From Sphingobacteriales bacterium 50-39 (GTDB taxonomy: Bacteria; Bacteroidota; Bacteroidia; Chitinophagales; Chitinophagaceae), in the NCBI GenBank assembly GCA_001898505.1, contig MKTZ01000009.1, forward strand, positions 1 through 64,000: a stretch of 64,000 nt of DNA, given 5' to 3'. The notes under the pieces were generated by a model. The model saw only the letters and a program-made list of their open reading frames with translations, had not been told where the DNA came from and ran no database searches. The first letter of the stretch is position 1, and each line of letters starts with the position of its first letter. Both the position numbers and the translations under genes were made by a program. Shown piece after piece: positions 1 through 9,700 of this stretch.

Positions 1-70
1 GTGTACGGACCCGTATGCCCGGTGGTGTGAGAGGACGGTGAGAGAAATAATCTCTCACCTCCTACTCGAT
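1..70 (+). mobile_element. 3' end of a group II intron (domain V remnant and domain VI)
   Basis: Bases 1-28 have the look of a bacterial group II intron domain V: GTGTACG (1-7) pairs with CGTATGC (12-18), two of the pairs being wobbles. Domain VI can be folded completely. GAG (29-31) pairs with CTC (65-67), AGGA (32-35) with TCCT (60-63), and GGTGAGAGA (37-45) with TCTCTCACC (51-59) around an AATAA loop. A64 is left bulged at the branch-point position, and the intron would end in GAT at 68-70, seven bases on from that A. The rest of the intron, including any reverse transcriptase gene, lies outside the window. It abuts the 3' end of glpF on the opposite strand. The fold is seen; class assignment is not attempted. 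Confidence 0.8.
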
Positions 71-92
71 TCGGCCACACAGGCCAGTCTTG

Positions 93-797
93 TTACAACA
101 CCTTAAAAACCATCGCGGCCAGCAAAGCTCCCAGCACAGGTCCGAGAATGGGTACCCACGCATAACCCCAGTCGCTGTCCCTCTTCCCGGGGATAGGCAG
201 TAACGTATGCATGATCCTTGGCCCCAGGTCACGGGCGGGGTTGATCGCATAGCCGGTGGGACCTCCCAACGAAAGACCGATACCCAATACAAGCAAGGCC
301 ACGGGCAGCGCGTCCAATGCCCCGAGACTGCTGGAGGGGCTGGCGATATACAGTACGCCAAATATGAGTACGAAGGTGCCGATGATCTCCGTGATGAGGT
401 TATCCAATGGCTTGCGGATTGCGGGGCCGGTGCAGAAAGTAGCGAGCTTCCCATTGGGATCACCGGGCTCTGCATAATGACCACGATAGGCGAGCCAGGC
501 GACCAGCGATCCGGCCATGGCGCCCAGCAGCTGCGCGGCGATATATTGTGGTACGAGTGCCCAGGGGATCTTACCTAAAAAAGCAAAGGCAAGGGTGACG
601 GCGGGATTCAAGTGCGCCTTGCTGGCGGCGGCAGAACAATATACACCGACAAATACGCCAATGGCCCAGCCAAAGGAAATAACGATCCATCCACCATTTT
701 GCCCTTTGGACTTGGGGAGGACGACGTTGGCCACTACGCCCTGTCCTAATAAAATAAGCATACCGGTGCCGATGAGTTCGCCGAAGAATGGTGTCAT
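93..797 (-). CDS. glpF: glycerol uptake facilitator (MIP/aquaglyceroporin family)
   Basis: A channel protein of about 234 residues for passive glycerol entry across the inner membrane. Both hallmark NPA half-helix motifs are present (AHLNPAVTL and YAINPARDLGPR). The Asp after the second motif (PARD) is typical of glycerol-conducting rather than water-specific members. Six hydrophobic segments and the usual family length fit. The reading frame extends upstream only to a TTG at 827, so the ATG at 797 (MTPFFGEL) is preferred. It is the last gene of the minus-strand glpK-glpD-glpF operon, and its stop codon lies 22 bases from the group II intron boundary. A short GGCC-ACACA-GGCC hairpin (73-85) is all that remains as a possible terminator. 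Confidence 0.93.
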   Translation of the reverse strand: MTPFFGELIGTGMLILLGQGVVANVVLPKSKGQNGGWIVISFGWAIGVFVGVYCSAAASKAHLNPAVTLAFAFLGKIPWALVPQYIAAQLLGAMAGSLVAWLAYRGHYAEPGDPNGKLATFCTGPAIRKPLDNLITEIIGTFVLIFGVLYIASPSSSLGALDALPVALLVLGIGLSLGGPTGYAINPARDLGPRIMHTLLPIPGKRDSDWGYAWVPILGPVLGALLAAMVFKVL

Positions 798-828
798 GGA
801 AGCGATCGTTTTATGTTGAGAAAACAAT

Positions 829-2406
829 TTACGGTAAATAATGAGATGCCAGCTCCCGGAACTCCTCTACCTGCCGCTCCTGCCACACCGTATCGCGCCC
901 CAGCTCCCGGGCCAACAATTCCGCTACCAGGGGGGCACAATCGATAGCGGCAGCTGCATCCAGCAATAACGCCCTGGTACGTCTGCTCATTGCGTCCTCT
1001 ACTGTCATACATAACTCTTCCCGCGCAGCCCAGATGATCTCTGCCTGTATATACGACAGCCGGGGATGTAACAGCTGTCCCAGCAAAGGGTCCGCTGCTA
1101 CCAAAGCGCGAATGGCAGGTACATCATTCCCATAATAATACAAGGGGGCATGAAAGTCGGTAGGAGCGGACACCGTTTCACCAGCGGGCGACGACCCATG
1201 GATGGGAAGCCAGGATGTCTGACAGGGACGGTCTTCCAGGCCGGAACGATTGATGGCGGTGTTCACGGCGTCTTCGGCCATCCGGCGATAAGTAGTCCAT
1301 TTGCCCCCTGCAACAGTGATGAGCCCGGAAGCAGAGACGGTGATCAGATGGTCCCTCGACAGCTCGGCTGTCTTTTTGCTACTACCTTTCACGAGTGGGC
1401 GCAGACCGGCAAATACACTGCGTATATCCTTTCGCGATGGGGGCTTGGTCAAATACCGGCTGATCTGCTGCAAAATAAAGTCCACCTCCTGTGTCATGGC
1501 ACGGGGCTCGGCTGATATCTCCTGTACGGGTGTATCTGTCGTACCGACGATGATCTTATCATGCCAGGGCACGGCAAACAATACCCTCCCGTCGTCGGTG
1601 TGAGGAACCATTATGGCGGCCTCGCCAGGCAGAAAATGTTTGTCGAGCACGATATGCACCCCCTGGCTGGGAGCGATGATATGCTCGCTGCCGGGGGCAT
1701 CCATCTGCAGCACATTGTCAGAGAACACACCGGTGGCATTGATCACGGACCTGGCCTTTATCGTATACTGCTGTCCGCTGATCCTGTCCGTGGCCTGAAC
1801 ACCTATAATACGGCCCTTGTCTTTTAGCAGCTGGTCCACCTTGCAATAATTCAATAACACCCCTCCCTGTTCTGCGGCGGTCATGGCCAGGCTAATGGCC
1901 AGTCTGGCATCGTCGAACTGTCCGTCATGATACAGCACGCCGCCTCGTAACCCTTCTCCATCCAGCGTAGGGGCAAGTTCGAGGGTCTCTTCGCGGGACA
2001 GTATCCGGGAGGGGCCCAGCCCCAGGCGACCGGACATCCAATCATACACTTTCAGCCCCAACCCATAATAAGGTCCTTCCCACCATTTGTAATTGGGTAC
2101 TATAAATGACTGATCTTTTACCAGGTGGGGTGCGTTGCGATGCAGGATGCCTCTCTCATGCAGGGCTTCTGTGACAAGCTTGATGTTTCCCTGCTGCAAA
2201 TAGCGAACACCGCCGTGAACGAGCTTGGTGGATCGGGAGGAAGTGCCTTTGGCAAAATCATATTGCTCGAGCAGGATGGTGCTGAACCCGCGTGAGGCGG
2301 CGTCTACCGCCACTCCGAGACCGGTGGCTCCGCCGCCAATAATACAGCAGTCCCAGACGGCGCCGGCCTGGACTTCGAGGGCTTTTAACATTGCTTGTCG
2401 ATTCAT
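829..2406 (-). CDS. glpD: aerobic glycerol-3-phosphate dehydrogenase
   Basis: FAD-dependent enzyme of about 525 residues that oxidises sn-glycerol-3-phosphate to dihydroxyacetone phosphate and passes electrons to the membrane quinone pool. The N-terminus has the dinucleotide-binding motif IIGGGATGLG and the GlpD signature around TKLVHGGVRYL. A C-terminal helical domain follows the oxidase fold. Length is normal for the family. The frame continues upstream to a GTG at 2466, but the ATG at 2406 (MNRQAMLKALE) gives the expected N-terminus. It lies between glpK and glpF; the three genes cover entry, phosphorylation and oxidation of glycerol. Confidence 0.95.
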   Translation of the reverse strand: MNRQAMLKALEVQAGAVWDCCIIGGGATGLGVAVDAASRGFSTILLEQYDFAKGTSSRSTKLVHGGVRYLQQGNIKLVTEALHERGILHRNAPHLVKDQSFIVPNYKWWEGPYYGLGLKVYDWMSGRLGLGPSRILSREETLELAPTLDGEGLRGGVLYHDGQFDDARLAISLAMTAAEQGGVLLNYCKVDQLLKDKGRIIGVQATDRISGQQYTIKARSVINATGVFSDNVLQMDAPGSEHIIAPSQGVHIVLDKHFLPGEAAIMVPHTDDGRVLFAVPWHDKIIVGTTDTPVQEISAEPRAMTQEVDFILQQISRYLTKPPSRKDIRSVFAGLRPLVKGSSKKTAELSRDHLITVSASGLITVAGGKWTTYRRMAEDAVNTAINRSGLEDRPCQTSWLPIHGSSPAGETVSAPTDFHAPLYYYGNDVPAIRALVAADPLLGQLLHPRLSYIQAEIIWAAREELCMTVEDAMSRRTRALLLDAAAAIDCAPLVAELLARELGRDTVWQERQVEEFRELASHYLP

Positions 2407-2489
2407 CCTGTCTATTGATTTTATATGTGCCGGTACCTTGGGGGCGGCGTGGCCGCCGGCCAGCACGTAGCATGGCCACGGCCGGTGTC

Positions 2490-3995
2490 TTATGGATTAT
2501 CTGCCCAGGCAATAGCGGCCCGTACGGCGCGCTGCCAGCCTTTTAACAGCTGCTGTACATGCCCGGGTGTCATTGCGGGACTAAAACGTTTGTCTATCTG
2601 CCACTGTTGTTGTATGTCCTCGACGGAATGCCAGAACCCAACGGCGAGCCCCGCCAGATAAGCCGCTCCCAGTGCGGTAGTCTCGGTCACAGTGGGTCTG
2701 ACAACGGGCGCCTGCAGTATATCGGACTGGAATTGCATCAGCAGATCGTTCGCAGTAGCGCCTCCATCCACCCGCAGCTCCCGGATATGAATGCCGCTGT
2801 CGGCCTCCATGGCTTTGAGTACGTCATAGGTCTGGTAGGCGATGCTCTCGAGGGCGGCCCTTGCCATATGTGCTTTGGTGGTGCCCCGCGTCAATCCGAA
2901 AAAGCTTCCCCGCGCATACTGATTCCAGTGAGGGGCCCCCAGCCCCGCAAAGGCGGGTATCATATAGACGCCTTCTGTATCGGGGACCTCCGCGGCCAGG
3001 GGACCGACCTCGGAAGAGTTGCGAATAAGATGTAGTCCATCCCGCAGCCATTGTACGACGGCGCCGGCAATAAAGATGCTGCCTTCGAGCGCGTATTCGG
3101 TACGTCCTTTTAGCTGCCAGGCGATAGTAGTAAGCAGATTGTTCTTCGAAAGGACGGCCTGGTCGCCTGTATTCATCAGCATAAAACAACCGGTGCCATA
3201 GGTGTTCTTTACCATGCCGGGCTGCGTACACAGCTGTCCGAAGAGAGCAGCCTGCTGATCCCCGGCAATACCGGCAATAGGCATTCCGAGCGAGCCGGCA
3301 ATTACTCCGCTGTTGGTAGAGCCATATACTTCGCTGGAAGCTTTTACTTCGGGCAAGATCGACTCGGGAATATCAAACAGGCGCAGCAGATCGGCATCCC
3401 AGCGACCAGTGTGGATGTTCAATAGCAAGGTGCGGGATGCATTAGTGCTGTCGGTGATATGCAGTTTACCGCCCGTGAGCTTCCAGATCAGCCAGCTGTC
3501 CACGGTGCCAAAGGCAAGCTCGCCCTTTTGGGCTTTGGCACGCGCACCGGAAACGTTGTCCAATATCCATTTCAGCTTGGTGGCGGAAAAATAAGCGTCG
3601 ATGACCAGACCGGTGCGCTGGCGTATCAGGTCAGTATGACCTTCCGCCTTGAGCTGGTCGCAATAGCCGGCGGTGCGGCGGTCCTGCCATACGATGGCGG
3701 GATGGATGGGCCTGCCACTGGACCGCTCCCAGACAATGGTGGTCTCCCGCTGATTGGTTATGCCGATGCCAGCCACTTCTTTTGTACTGATACCACTCTT
3801 GGCCAGCACTTCGGCCAGCACGCCATATTGAGAGGACCATATCTCTTCGGCATCGTGCTCTACCCAGCCGGGTTGAGGATAATGCTGCCGGAATTCTTTT
3901 TGCGCCACCTGCATGATCCGCCCGCCCTGGTCAAAAAGGATGGCGCGGGAGCTGGTGGTGCCCTGGTCTAAAGCAAGTATGTAAGGTGCAGGCAT
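2490..3995 (-). CDS. glpK: glycerol kinase
   Basis: ATP-dependent cytosolic kinase of 501 residues (FGGY family) that makes glycerol-3-phosphate and traps glycerol in the cell. Visible motifs are the N-terminal phosphate loop [12 protein letters not shown], the segment SGIAGDQQ-like ([15 protein letters not shown]), and the FGGY signature around [13 protein letters not shown]. Compared with E. coli GlpK, the glycine-rich loop with the Arg that binds the inhibitor fructose-1,6-bisphosphate reads [10 protein letters not shown] here, with no Arg, so that control is probably absent (inference). It is first in the operon and is transcribed away from the MarR-GNAT gene across a 131-bp divergent spacer. 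Confidence 0.95.
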   Translation of the reverse strand: MPAPYILALDQGTTSSRAILFDQGGRIMQVAQKEFRQHYPQPGWVEHDAEEIWSSQYGVLAEVLAKSGISTKEVAGIGITNQRETTIVWERSSGRPIHPAIVWQDRRTAGYCDQLKAEGHTDLIRQRTGLVIDAYFSATKLKWILDNVSGARAKAQKGELAFGTVDSWLIWKLTGGKLHITDSTNASRTLLLNIHTGRWDADLLRLFDIPESILPEVKASSEVYGSTNSGVIAGSLGMPIAGIAGDQQAALFGQLCTQPGMVKNTYGTGCFMLMNTGDQAVLSKNNLLTTIAWQLKGRTEYALEGSIFIAGAVVQWLRDGLHLIRNSSEVGPLAAEVPDTEGVYMIPAFAGLGAPHWNQYARGSFFGLTRGTTKAHMARAALESIAYQTYDVLKAMEADSGIHIRELRVDGGATANDLLMQFQSDILQAPVVRPTVTETTALGAAYLAGLAVGFWHSVEDIQQQWQIDKRFSPAMTPGHVQQLLKGWQRAVRAAIAWADNP

Positions 3996-4092
3996 GTAAT
4001 CGTTGTTTTATATAGGAAGGTAATGAGTAGGTAATATAATGACAATTAAGGGACTAATAATTTTTTTGTTCGGACTGGGAAACTCATTATAT

Positions 4093-4112
4093 TTACGTAA
4101 GCACTTACGTAA
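4093..4112. promoter_or_regulatory. 9+2+9 inverted repeat, probable MarR-type operator
   Basis: TTACGTAAG-CA-CTTACGTAA is a perfect 9-bp inverted repeat with a 2-bp centre, 14 bp before the start codon of the MarR-GNAT gene and within the spacer to divergent glpK. MarR dimers bind palindromes of this size and usually repress their own gene, so autoregulation is likely. Effects on glpK are possible but unproven. Confidence 0.6.
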
Positions 4113-4126
4113 TTAATAATGTTGTC

Positions 4127-5071
4127 ATGGATTTTTATGAAAAAACGGGCAAGATGGCCCTTGGCAGCCGTCTTCGCCGACTGAGCGAGCAGGTGACGGA
4201 ACAGGCGGCGAGCGTCTATAACCTGTATGAAGTGGACCTTCAGCCAAAGTGGTTCCCTGTCTTTTATTCCCTGTCGGAAGGGGAGGAAAAGTCGATCACA
4301 GATATTGCCCGGGAGATTGGGCATACCCATCCGTCCGTGAGCCAGATCGTCCGGGAGATGGTAGGCCGGGGGTATATTTTAGAAAAGAAAGGAACAACCG
4401 ATGCGAGAAAAAACTTCGTAGTCCTGTCGGAGGCGGGGATAAAGGTGCGTGACAAGATGCAGCATCAGCTGGAAGATGTAACGACGGCCATCGAGAAGGT
4501 CATGAAAGAGACGCAATACGATCTGTGGAAAGCCATCGGGGAATGGGAGTTCCTGCTGGAGCAGAAAAGTCTGTTGCGAAGAGTGCAGGAAGAAAAGAAA
4601 TTACGGGAGAGCAACGAGGTACAGATCGTAGATTACGAGCCTGCGTATGCGAAGGCCTTTCACGACCTGAATGAAGAATGGATCACCACCTGGTTCAAAA
4701 TGGAGGAAGAGGATCACCATGCGCTGGACCATCCCAAGGAACATATATTGGACGGCGGCGGCCATATTTATGTCGCCCTGTACAAGGGACAGGCGGTGGG
4801 GACCTGCGCGATCATCAAAATGAAAGATGGCGGGTTCGAGCTGGCGAAGATGGCGGTGTCACCAAAAGCCAAGGGGAAGGGCATCGGCTGGCTGCTAGGG
4901 CGCGCCTGTATAGAAAAAGCCCGTGAGCTGGGCGGCACGCGCGTCTACCTGGAAAGCAATACCCGTCTGAAGCCGGCCATCAGTCTGTATCATAAGCTGG
5001 GGTTCCGGAAGATAGCGGGCCCTCCATCCCCCTACGAGCGCTGTGATATACAGATGGAGCTGGTGTTCTGA
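4127..5071 (+). CDS. MarR-family regulator fused to a GNAT N-acetyltransferase
   Basis: A 314-residue two-domain protein. Residues 1 to about 150 form a MarR winged helix, with a recognition region near HTHPSVSQIVREMVGRGYI and wing EKKGTTDARKNFV. Residues about 165-314 are a GNAT domain with the acetyl-CoA loop SPKAKGKGIGWLL and a C-terminal YHKLGFRKI motif. The architecture is a known one in which the acetyltransferase domain is joined to the DNA-binding domain; its substrate cannot be read from sequence. The gene stands alone, divergent from the glycerol operon, with a strong palindrome just upstream. It converges with the SMP-30-like gene, with only 4 bp between them. Confidence 0.9.
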   Translation: MDFYEKTGKMALGSRLRRLSEQVTEQAASVYNLYEVDLQPKWFPVFYSLSEGEEKSITDIAREIGHTHPSVSQIVREMVGRGYILEKKGTTDARKNFVVLSEAGIKVRDKMQHQLEDVTTAIEKVMKETQYDLWKAIGEWEFLLEQKSLLRRVQEEKKLRESNEVQIVDYEPAYAKAFHDLNEEWITTWFKMEEEDHHALDHPKEHILDGGGHIYVALYKGQAVGTCAIIKMKDGGFELAKMAVSPKAKGKGIGWLLGRACIEKARELGGTRVYLESNTRLKPAISLYHKLGFRKIAGPPSPYERCDIQMELVF

Positions 5072-5075
5072 TCTG

Positions 5076-6110
5076 TCAATGCATCCGCACCCGCAACACC
5101 ATATCATCCGCGGTGATATAAAGCACATCCTTCGTCTCATTGAAGGCGCAGTTGGAGGCCGGCCTGCCATAAACTTTTATCAGCCCTAACAGTTTTCCCT
5201 GTGGAGAGATGATGTTGATACCATCCGGACCGGAGCTGAAGATATTTCCCTGTTTGTCGACCTTGAACCCATCTGCTCCCTGTTTGACGGTGGCCTTTGC
5301 CTTGAGTGCGGTACCGTCGAGCAGAACGCTGCCGCTGCCGATGTTCCCGGCGGTGTCAAGCTGGTAGGCGTACCATTTCGTGTGAGGATCGTCACTGCTG
5401 CCAATGTACAATATCTTTTCATCGGGAGAGAGGGCAATACCATTGGGTCTTGCGATGGAGTCGATGAGCAGGATGGTCTCCCCTTTGGGGGTGATCCTGT
5501 ACACGCCTTCGAATGTCAGCTCACGGGTAGGGTCATTTTCATGTTTTGGCAGGCCGTAGATGGGGTCTGTAAAATAGATATTGCCTTTGTGGTCGGCGAC
5601 AAGGTCATTGGGGCTGTTGAATTTTTTGCCCTTATAGTTGGCCGACAGTATGGTGAAGACCGGCCGGGGACTGTCAAGGGGAGCATTCATTCTTACTACC
5701 TGCCGATTGCCGGACTGGCAAAGCAGGAGCCTTCCATCTTTGTCGAGGGTAAGGCCGTTGGAACCATTCTCACCTTTACGAACGGCCGTGTCGGTGTATC
5801 CTGAAGGGGTGAGATATGCGAAAGGGGTATCCTTGCCTTCCTTCCATTGGAAGACGGTGTTCCGTATGACATCTGAAAAGAGCAACATCTGCCGGGAGGG
5901 GACCCATACGGGCCCTTCGGACCATATGTAATTCTTCCCAATGACCTCTACTTTGGCATTGCTGTCGATGAGCGTTGCGGCGGAGGGATCATAAAGCTCG
6001 ACCTTGCCGATGAGGGTGTCGCTGGCGGTAGCTGATTTTTGTTCGGCTGTGTTGCAGCCGATGGCGGCAAAAAGGGTGAGGCCGGCAATCGTCAAAAATA
6101 AATTTCTCAT
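5076..6110 (-). CDS. SMP-30/gluconolactonase-like lipoprotein
   Basis: A predicted six-bladed beta-propeller of about 344 residues. The N-terminus MRNLFLTIAGLTLFAAIGC ends in a lipobox Cys, suggesting envelope anchoring. SMP-30 metal-site motifs are visible: WSEGPVWVP, NGLTLDKDG, FNSPNDLVADHKGNIYFTDP and RPNGIALSPDE. Members are calcium- or zinc-dependent lactonases, for example gluconolactonase, so hydrolysis of a sugar lactone is likely, but the substrate is unknown. The open frame runs on to 6185 but would overlap the divergent gene; the ATG at 6110 begins the signal peptide. Confidence 0.88.
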   Translation of the reverse strand: MRNLFLTIAGLTLFAAIGCNTAEQKSATASDTLIGKVELYDPSAATLIDSNAKVEVIGKNYIWSEGPVWVPSRQMLLFSDVIRNTVFQWKEGKDTPFAYLTPSGYTDTAVRKGENGSNGLTLDKDGRLLLCQSGNRQVVRMNAPLDSPRPVFTILSANYKGKKFNSPNDLVADHKGNIYFTDPIYGLPKHENDPTRELTFEGVYRITPKGETILLIDSIARPNGIALSPDEKILYIGSSDDPHTKWYAYQLDTAGNIGSGSVLLDGTALKAKATVKQGADGFKVDKQGNIFSSGPDGINIISPQGKLLGLIKVYGRPASNCAFNETKDVLYITADDMVLRVRMH

Positions 6111-6171
6111 ATTTGTCAAGATACTAAGTATATAGAGAAATTCTTCGTTATTTGGGCTATAAACGCTCCAT

Positions 6172-6684
6172 ATGAGAAAAAACATCTTAACGGCCTTCCT
6201 TCTGCTGGCGGCTGCTTTTGTGCAAGCTCAATCCTCCAATCTTCCGACAGACCCAAGGACTCACATGGTCATTTATACAGAAAAGGTGCAAGTGCCGGGC
6301 GCCGGTGCGCAGGATATATATGACAAGGCCCGCTCATTTGTATATAAGGGGATCGAGTATATACACATGGTGCAATTCTGGGGCGACCCTGATAACCGGA
6401 TCGTACATGTCAAGGCCGGGATCCGACGTAAAGACTGGGATCAGTCGGATGAGAATGTAAGCTTGCTGCTGCAATTTGACCTGACGGTGGCCTGCTATGA
6501 AGGATATTATGAATATACTTTTACCAACTTCACTACTGATCGGGATTGGGAGCCGTGGAAAGTGGAAGAGGAAGCGGGTATGTCAAAGGAAGAAAAAAAA
6601 GTGATCCGCAAAGAGGTGAAGTTTAGGAAATGGTTAGACAAACAGATACGATACAATATCGATAAGATGAAGCAATGGATATAA
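6172..6684 (+). CDS. secreted DUF4468-like protein
   Basis: 170 residues with a clear signal peptide (MRKNILTAFLLLAAAFVQAQ). The mature part resembles DUF4468 of Bacteroidota: a beta strand reading VIYTEKVQVPG, a helix with the DIYDKARSF pattern, then LLLQFDLTVACYEGYYEYTFTNF. The C-terminal 45 residues are charged and probably helical (KEEKKVIRKEVKFRKWLDKQI). Function of the family is unknown. It is divergent from the SMP-30 lipoprotein with about 60 bp between start codons, and converges on the large PKD gene across a hairpin. Confidence 0.7.
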   Translation: MRKNILTAFLLLAAAFVQAQSSNLPTDPRTHMVIYTEKVQVPGAGAQDIYDKARSFVYKGIEYIHMVQFWGDPDNRIVHVKAGIRRKDWDQSDENVSLLLQFDLTVACYEGYYEYTFTNFTTDRDWEPWKVEEEAGMSKEEKKVIRKEVKFRKWLDKQIRYNIDKMKQWI

Positions 6685-6686
6685 AA

Positions 6687-6711
6687 GAGGCATGGATCTT
6701 CTCCATGCCTC
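6687..6711 (-). terminator. hairpin terminator at a convergent junction
   Basis: GAGGCATGGA-TCTTC-TCCATGCCTC is a perfect 10-bp stem. On the minus strand it is followed by TTTTAT, so it best serves as terminator of the large PKD gene. It may also slow transcription from the DUF4468-like gene. Confidence 0.65.
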
Positions 6712-6728
6712 CTGGTTGATGTCATGTC

Positions 6729-9700
6729 CTAATTGTGCTGCTTCACTATCATGATGGTCTTTATCCATGTAGCCGTCTGGACCTTGAGATAATAAATCCC
6801 ATTGAGCAGCCCGGGTGCAGGGAGGGTTTTGATAATTGCCCCCTGCGCCTTGGTAAATGCATACTGTTTCAACACCCTGCCTGATCGATCCAGGAGGGTA
6901 ACCCACACCTGGCCCGCGTCTTCCTTGTCGATCTGCAGCTGGAGCTGGTCCCTGAACGGATTGGGGAACACCGTGAGGGCTGCCGAGGGATCTGGTGATG
7001 ACGAGAGGCCGGCTGCGGAAGCTGTCATCATCGATGCATTCGAAGAGGAGCCGGTGGGGGCATTTTCGGTGAGGGTGAACCCGTTGAGATAATTATAGCT
7101 GCCAAAGAGGCTGACGACTATCTGACCTCCGGTGGGACTGATGTTATTCCAGGCGGCCTTGTTGCTATAGTTACTGGCTGGGTTCAGGACAATGCTGGTG
7201 CTTCCGATGGTGAACGTGTTCTGGTATGCGCTGGTACGGCTGGAATACAGCTCGAAATTGTATTTCTTAGTCGAGTCCAGGCCGGAAATGGTCAGGGTCC
7301 TGGGGTTCCAGAAATAGCTGGTGGTCCTTCCCACCTCTGTGGGGCACATGGTGGTGGGATAGCCTGCGCCGTTATCGGCAACGCCGTTGCTGCCGCTCAA
7401 TACGGCGGATATGGCAGAGCTGCTGCTGTCCGAATAGAACAGGGCCCCTGAAGACAGTTTGCTGGATACATTCCAGTTATTCCATCCTGCGCCGGCCGGG
7501 AATGAGCCTCCATAGATATTCACTTTCACAAGACGGGTTGCGGTGCTGACGGTAACGAGGGTTGTATCTCTTGCTACAGCCAGGCTGTCATCGGTGACGG
7601 CCAGCTCAAAGCTGTAGATACCTGCTACCAGACCTCCCACATTGGTGATTACGCTGTCCGGCGTACTCAGGACGCTGGTGGAAGGACCGCTCAACTGCCG
7701 CCAGTGATAGCTGATGATGATGCCATCGGCGTCTTTTGAAGCAGACCCGTTGAGTACAGCAGAGCTGGCCGGAAGGATGATGGTTTGATGGGGACCTGCA
7801 TTGGCAACGGGGGGTATGTTGAGTGGCGGGTAAACAGTGATGGTGAGCGTATCGCTGCCGGTGGCGCCAAGATTGTCCGTTACCTTGAGCGCAACGACAT
7901 AAACGCCCTTTGCCAGGTTGCTGATAGTAGGCTTGATGGCCGTCGAGTCACTGATGCTGAAGACCACAGGGCCAGACACTTCGGACCAGCGGTAGGACAC
8001 TATGGCGCCATCCGGATCACTCGACCCGGAGCCGTCCAATTGAACGGAGCTGGCAGGCAATACCAATGAGATACTATGTCCTGGTCCTGCTACGGCTATC
8101 GGGGGCAGATGGGGCTTTACCGTGACAGTAACCGAATCTAATCCTGTCAACCCGCTGTTGTCGGTGACGGTGAGCTCAAAGATATAGACGCCTCCGGTGA
8201 GATGCCTGACGAGCGGACTCACCAGCGTGCTGTCGTTGAAGGCATATTGACCAGGGCCGGAGACCTTACGCCAGGAATAGGTGAGCGGGCTCGATGTCTT
8301 ATCAAAGGAACCGGAGCCATTCAATGTAGTAGAATCCGTCGGTATGGACAGCGTGATGTCAGGCCCTGCTTCGGCAACGGGTGGTATGGGTGTGGTAGCA
8401 GTGACCGTGATGAAGACGGTGTCTTTTGTGCTGATGCCAGCATTGTCGGTGACGGTGAGCTCGAATTGGTAGGTGCCCGCGAACAGGCCACTGATAGTGG
8501 GATTTACTATTGACGCATTGCTGATCTTGTATTGAGCAGGGCCGGCTACCTTTAACCAGCTGTATTGGGAGATAGTCCCATCGGGATCGTACGAAGCGGA
8601 TGCATTCAGCTGAATGGAATCAAGGGGTAAGTAAATGGTAGTATCGGGTCCGGCGTTGGCAACCGGTGGTATATCGTTGTACCCCTTTGTTCCTACTGTT
8701 ATATTCACGATGCCCGTCGCGACGGATCCCTGGTTGTCAGTGACCGTGAGCTGGAATACATAGGCCCCTGTATCCAGGCCGGTGATGGTGGTGGTAGTGG
8801 CGTTGGGAGTGGTGATCGTCGCGGAGGTTGGTCCGGCTACCTGCTGCCAATTGTAGCTTACGATGGAGCCATCGGGATCGTACGAGGCGGAGCCATCCAC
8901 GGTGACCTGTCTGGTGGGCAAATTGATGGATTGATCAGTCCCTGCGTTGGCAATGGGCGGTTTGTCGGTCAAGACAGCCTTGGCTATCTCCGTAAGGGTG
9001 AATCCATTCAGGTAATTGTAGGAGCCGGTGCCGTTGATGGTAACGGTGATGGCGCCATTCGAGGGGGTGAGGTTGCTGAAGGATGCCTTGTTCGTATAAT
9101 TGTTACTGATTTGGATGCTGAGGGTGGTGCCACCGATGGCGTAAGTATTGGTCGTAAAGGTGTTGGCCCTTGTCGCATAGGCCTCGAAATTGTATTGACT
9201 GCTGTTGTTCAGTCCGGATATGACGAGGGTTCTGGGTGCATTATAGAAATAACTGGCTGTCCGTCCTACTTCCTGTGGACACATCGTGACAGGATAGCCG
9301 GCGCCGTTGTCGGCAACAGCGGTGCTGGCGCTGAGCACGGTCTTCACGGTGGAGGTTGTCCCATCGGAATATTTTAATGCCGTGGCGGTGAGGTTACCTG
9401 AGACATTCCAGTTGTTCCATCCTGTGCCGGCGGGCGTCGTGCCGCCATATACATTCACCTGGATAAGTTTTGGCTGCGGATTGACAAAGATGCTCAGGGT
9501 GTCCCTTCCGACGGAGCTGCTGTCATCGGTGACGGCCAGCTCGAATTGATAAATCCCCATGGACAGGTTGGTGACGCCGGTGGAAACCTGGTTAGGGGTG
9601 CTGATGGTGCTTTGGGAAGGGCCATTCAGCTGACGCCAGCGGTAGCTGATGATAACTCCATCGGTGTCGGAAGAGGCGGAGCCGTTGAGGGTAACGCTAT

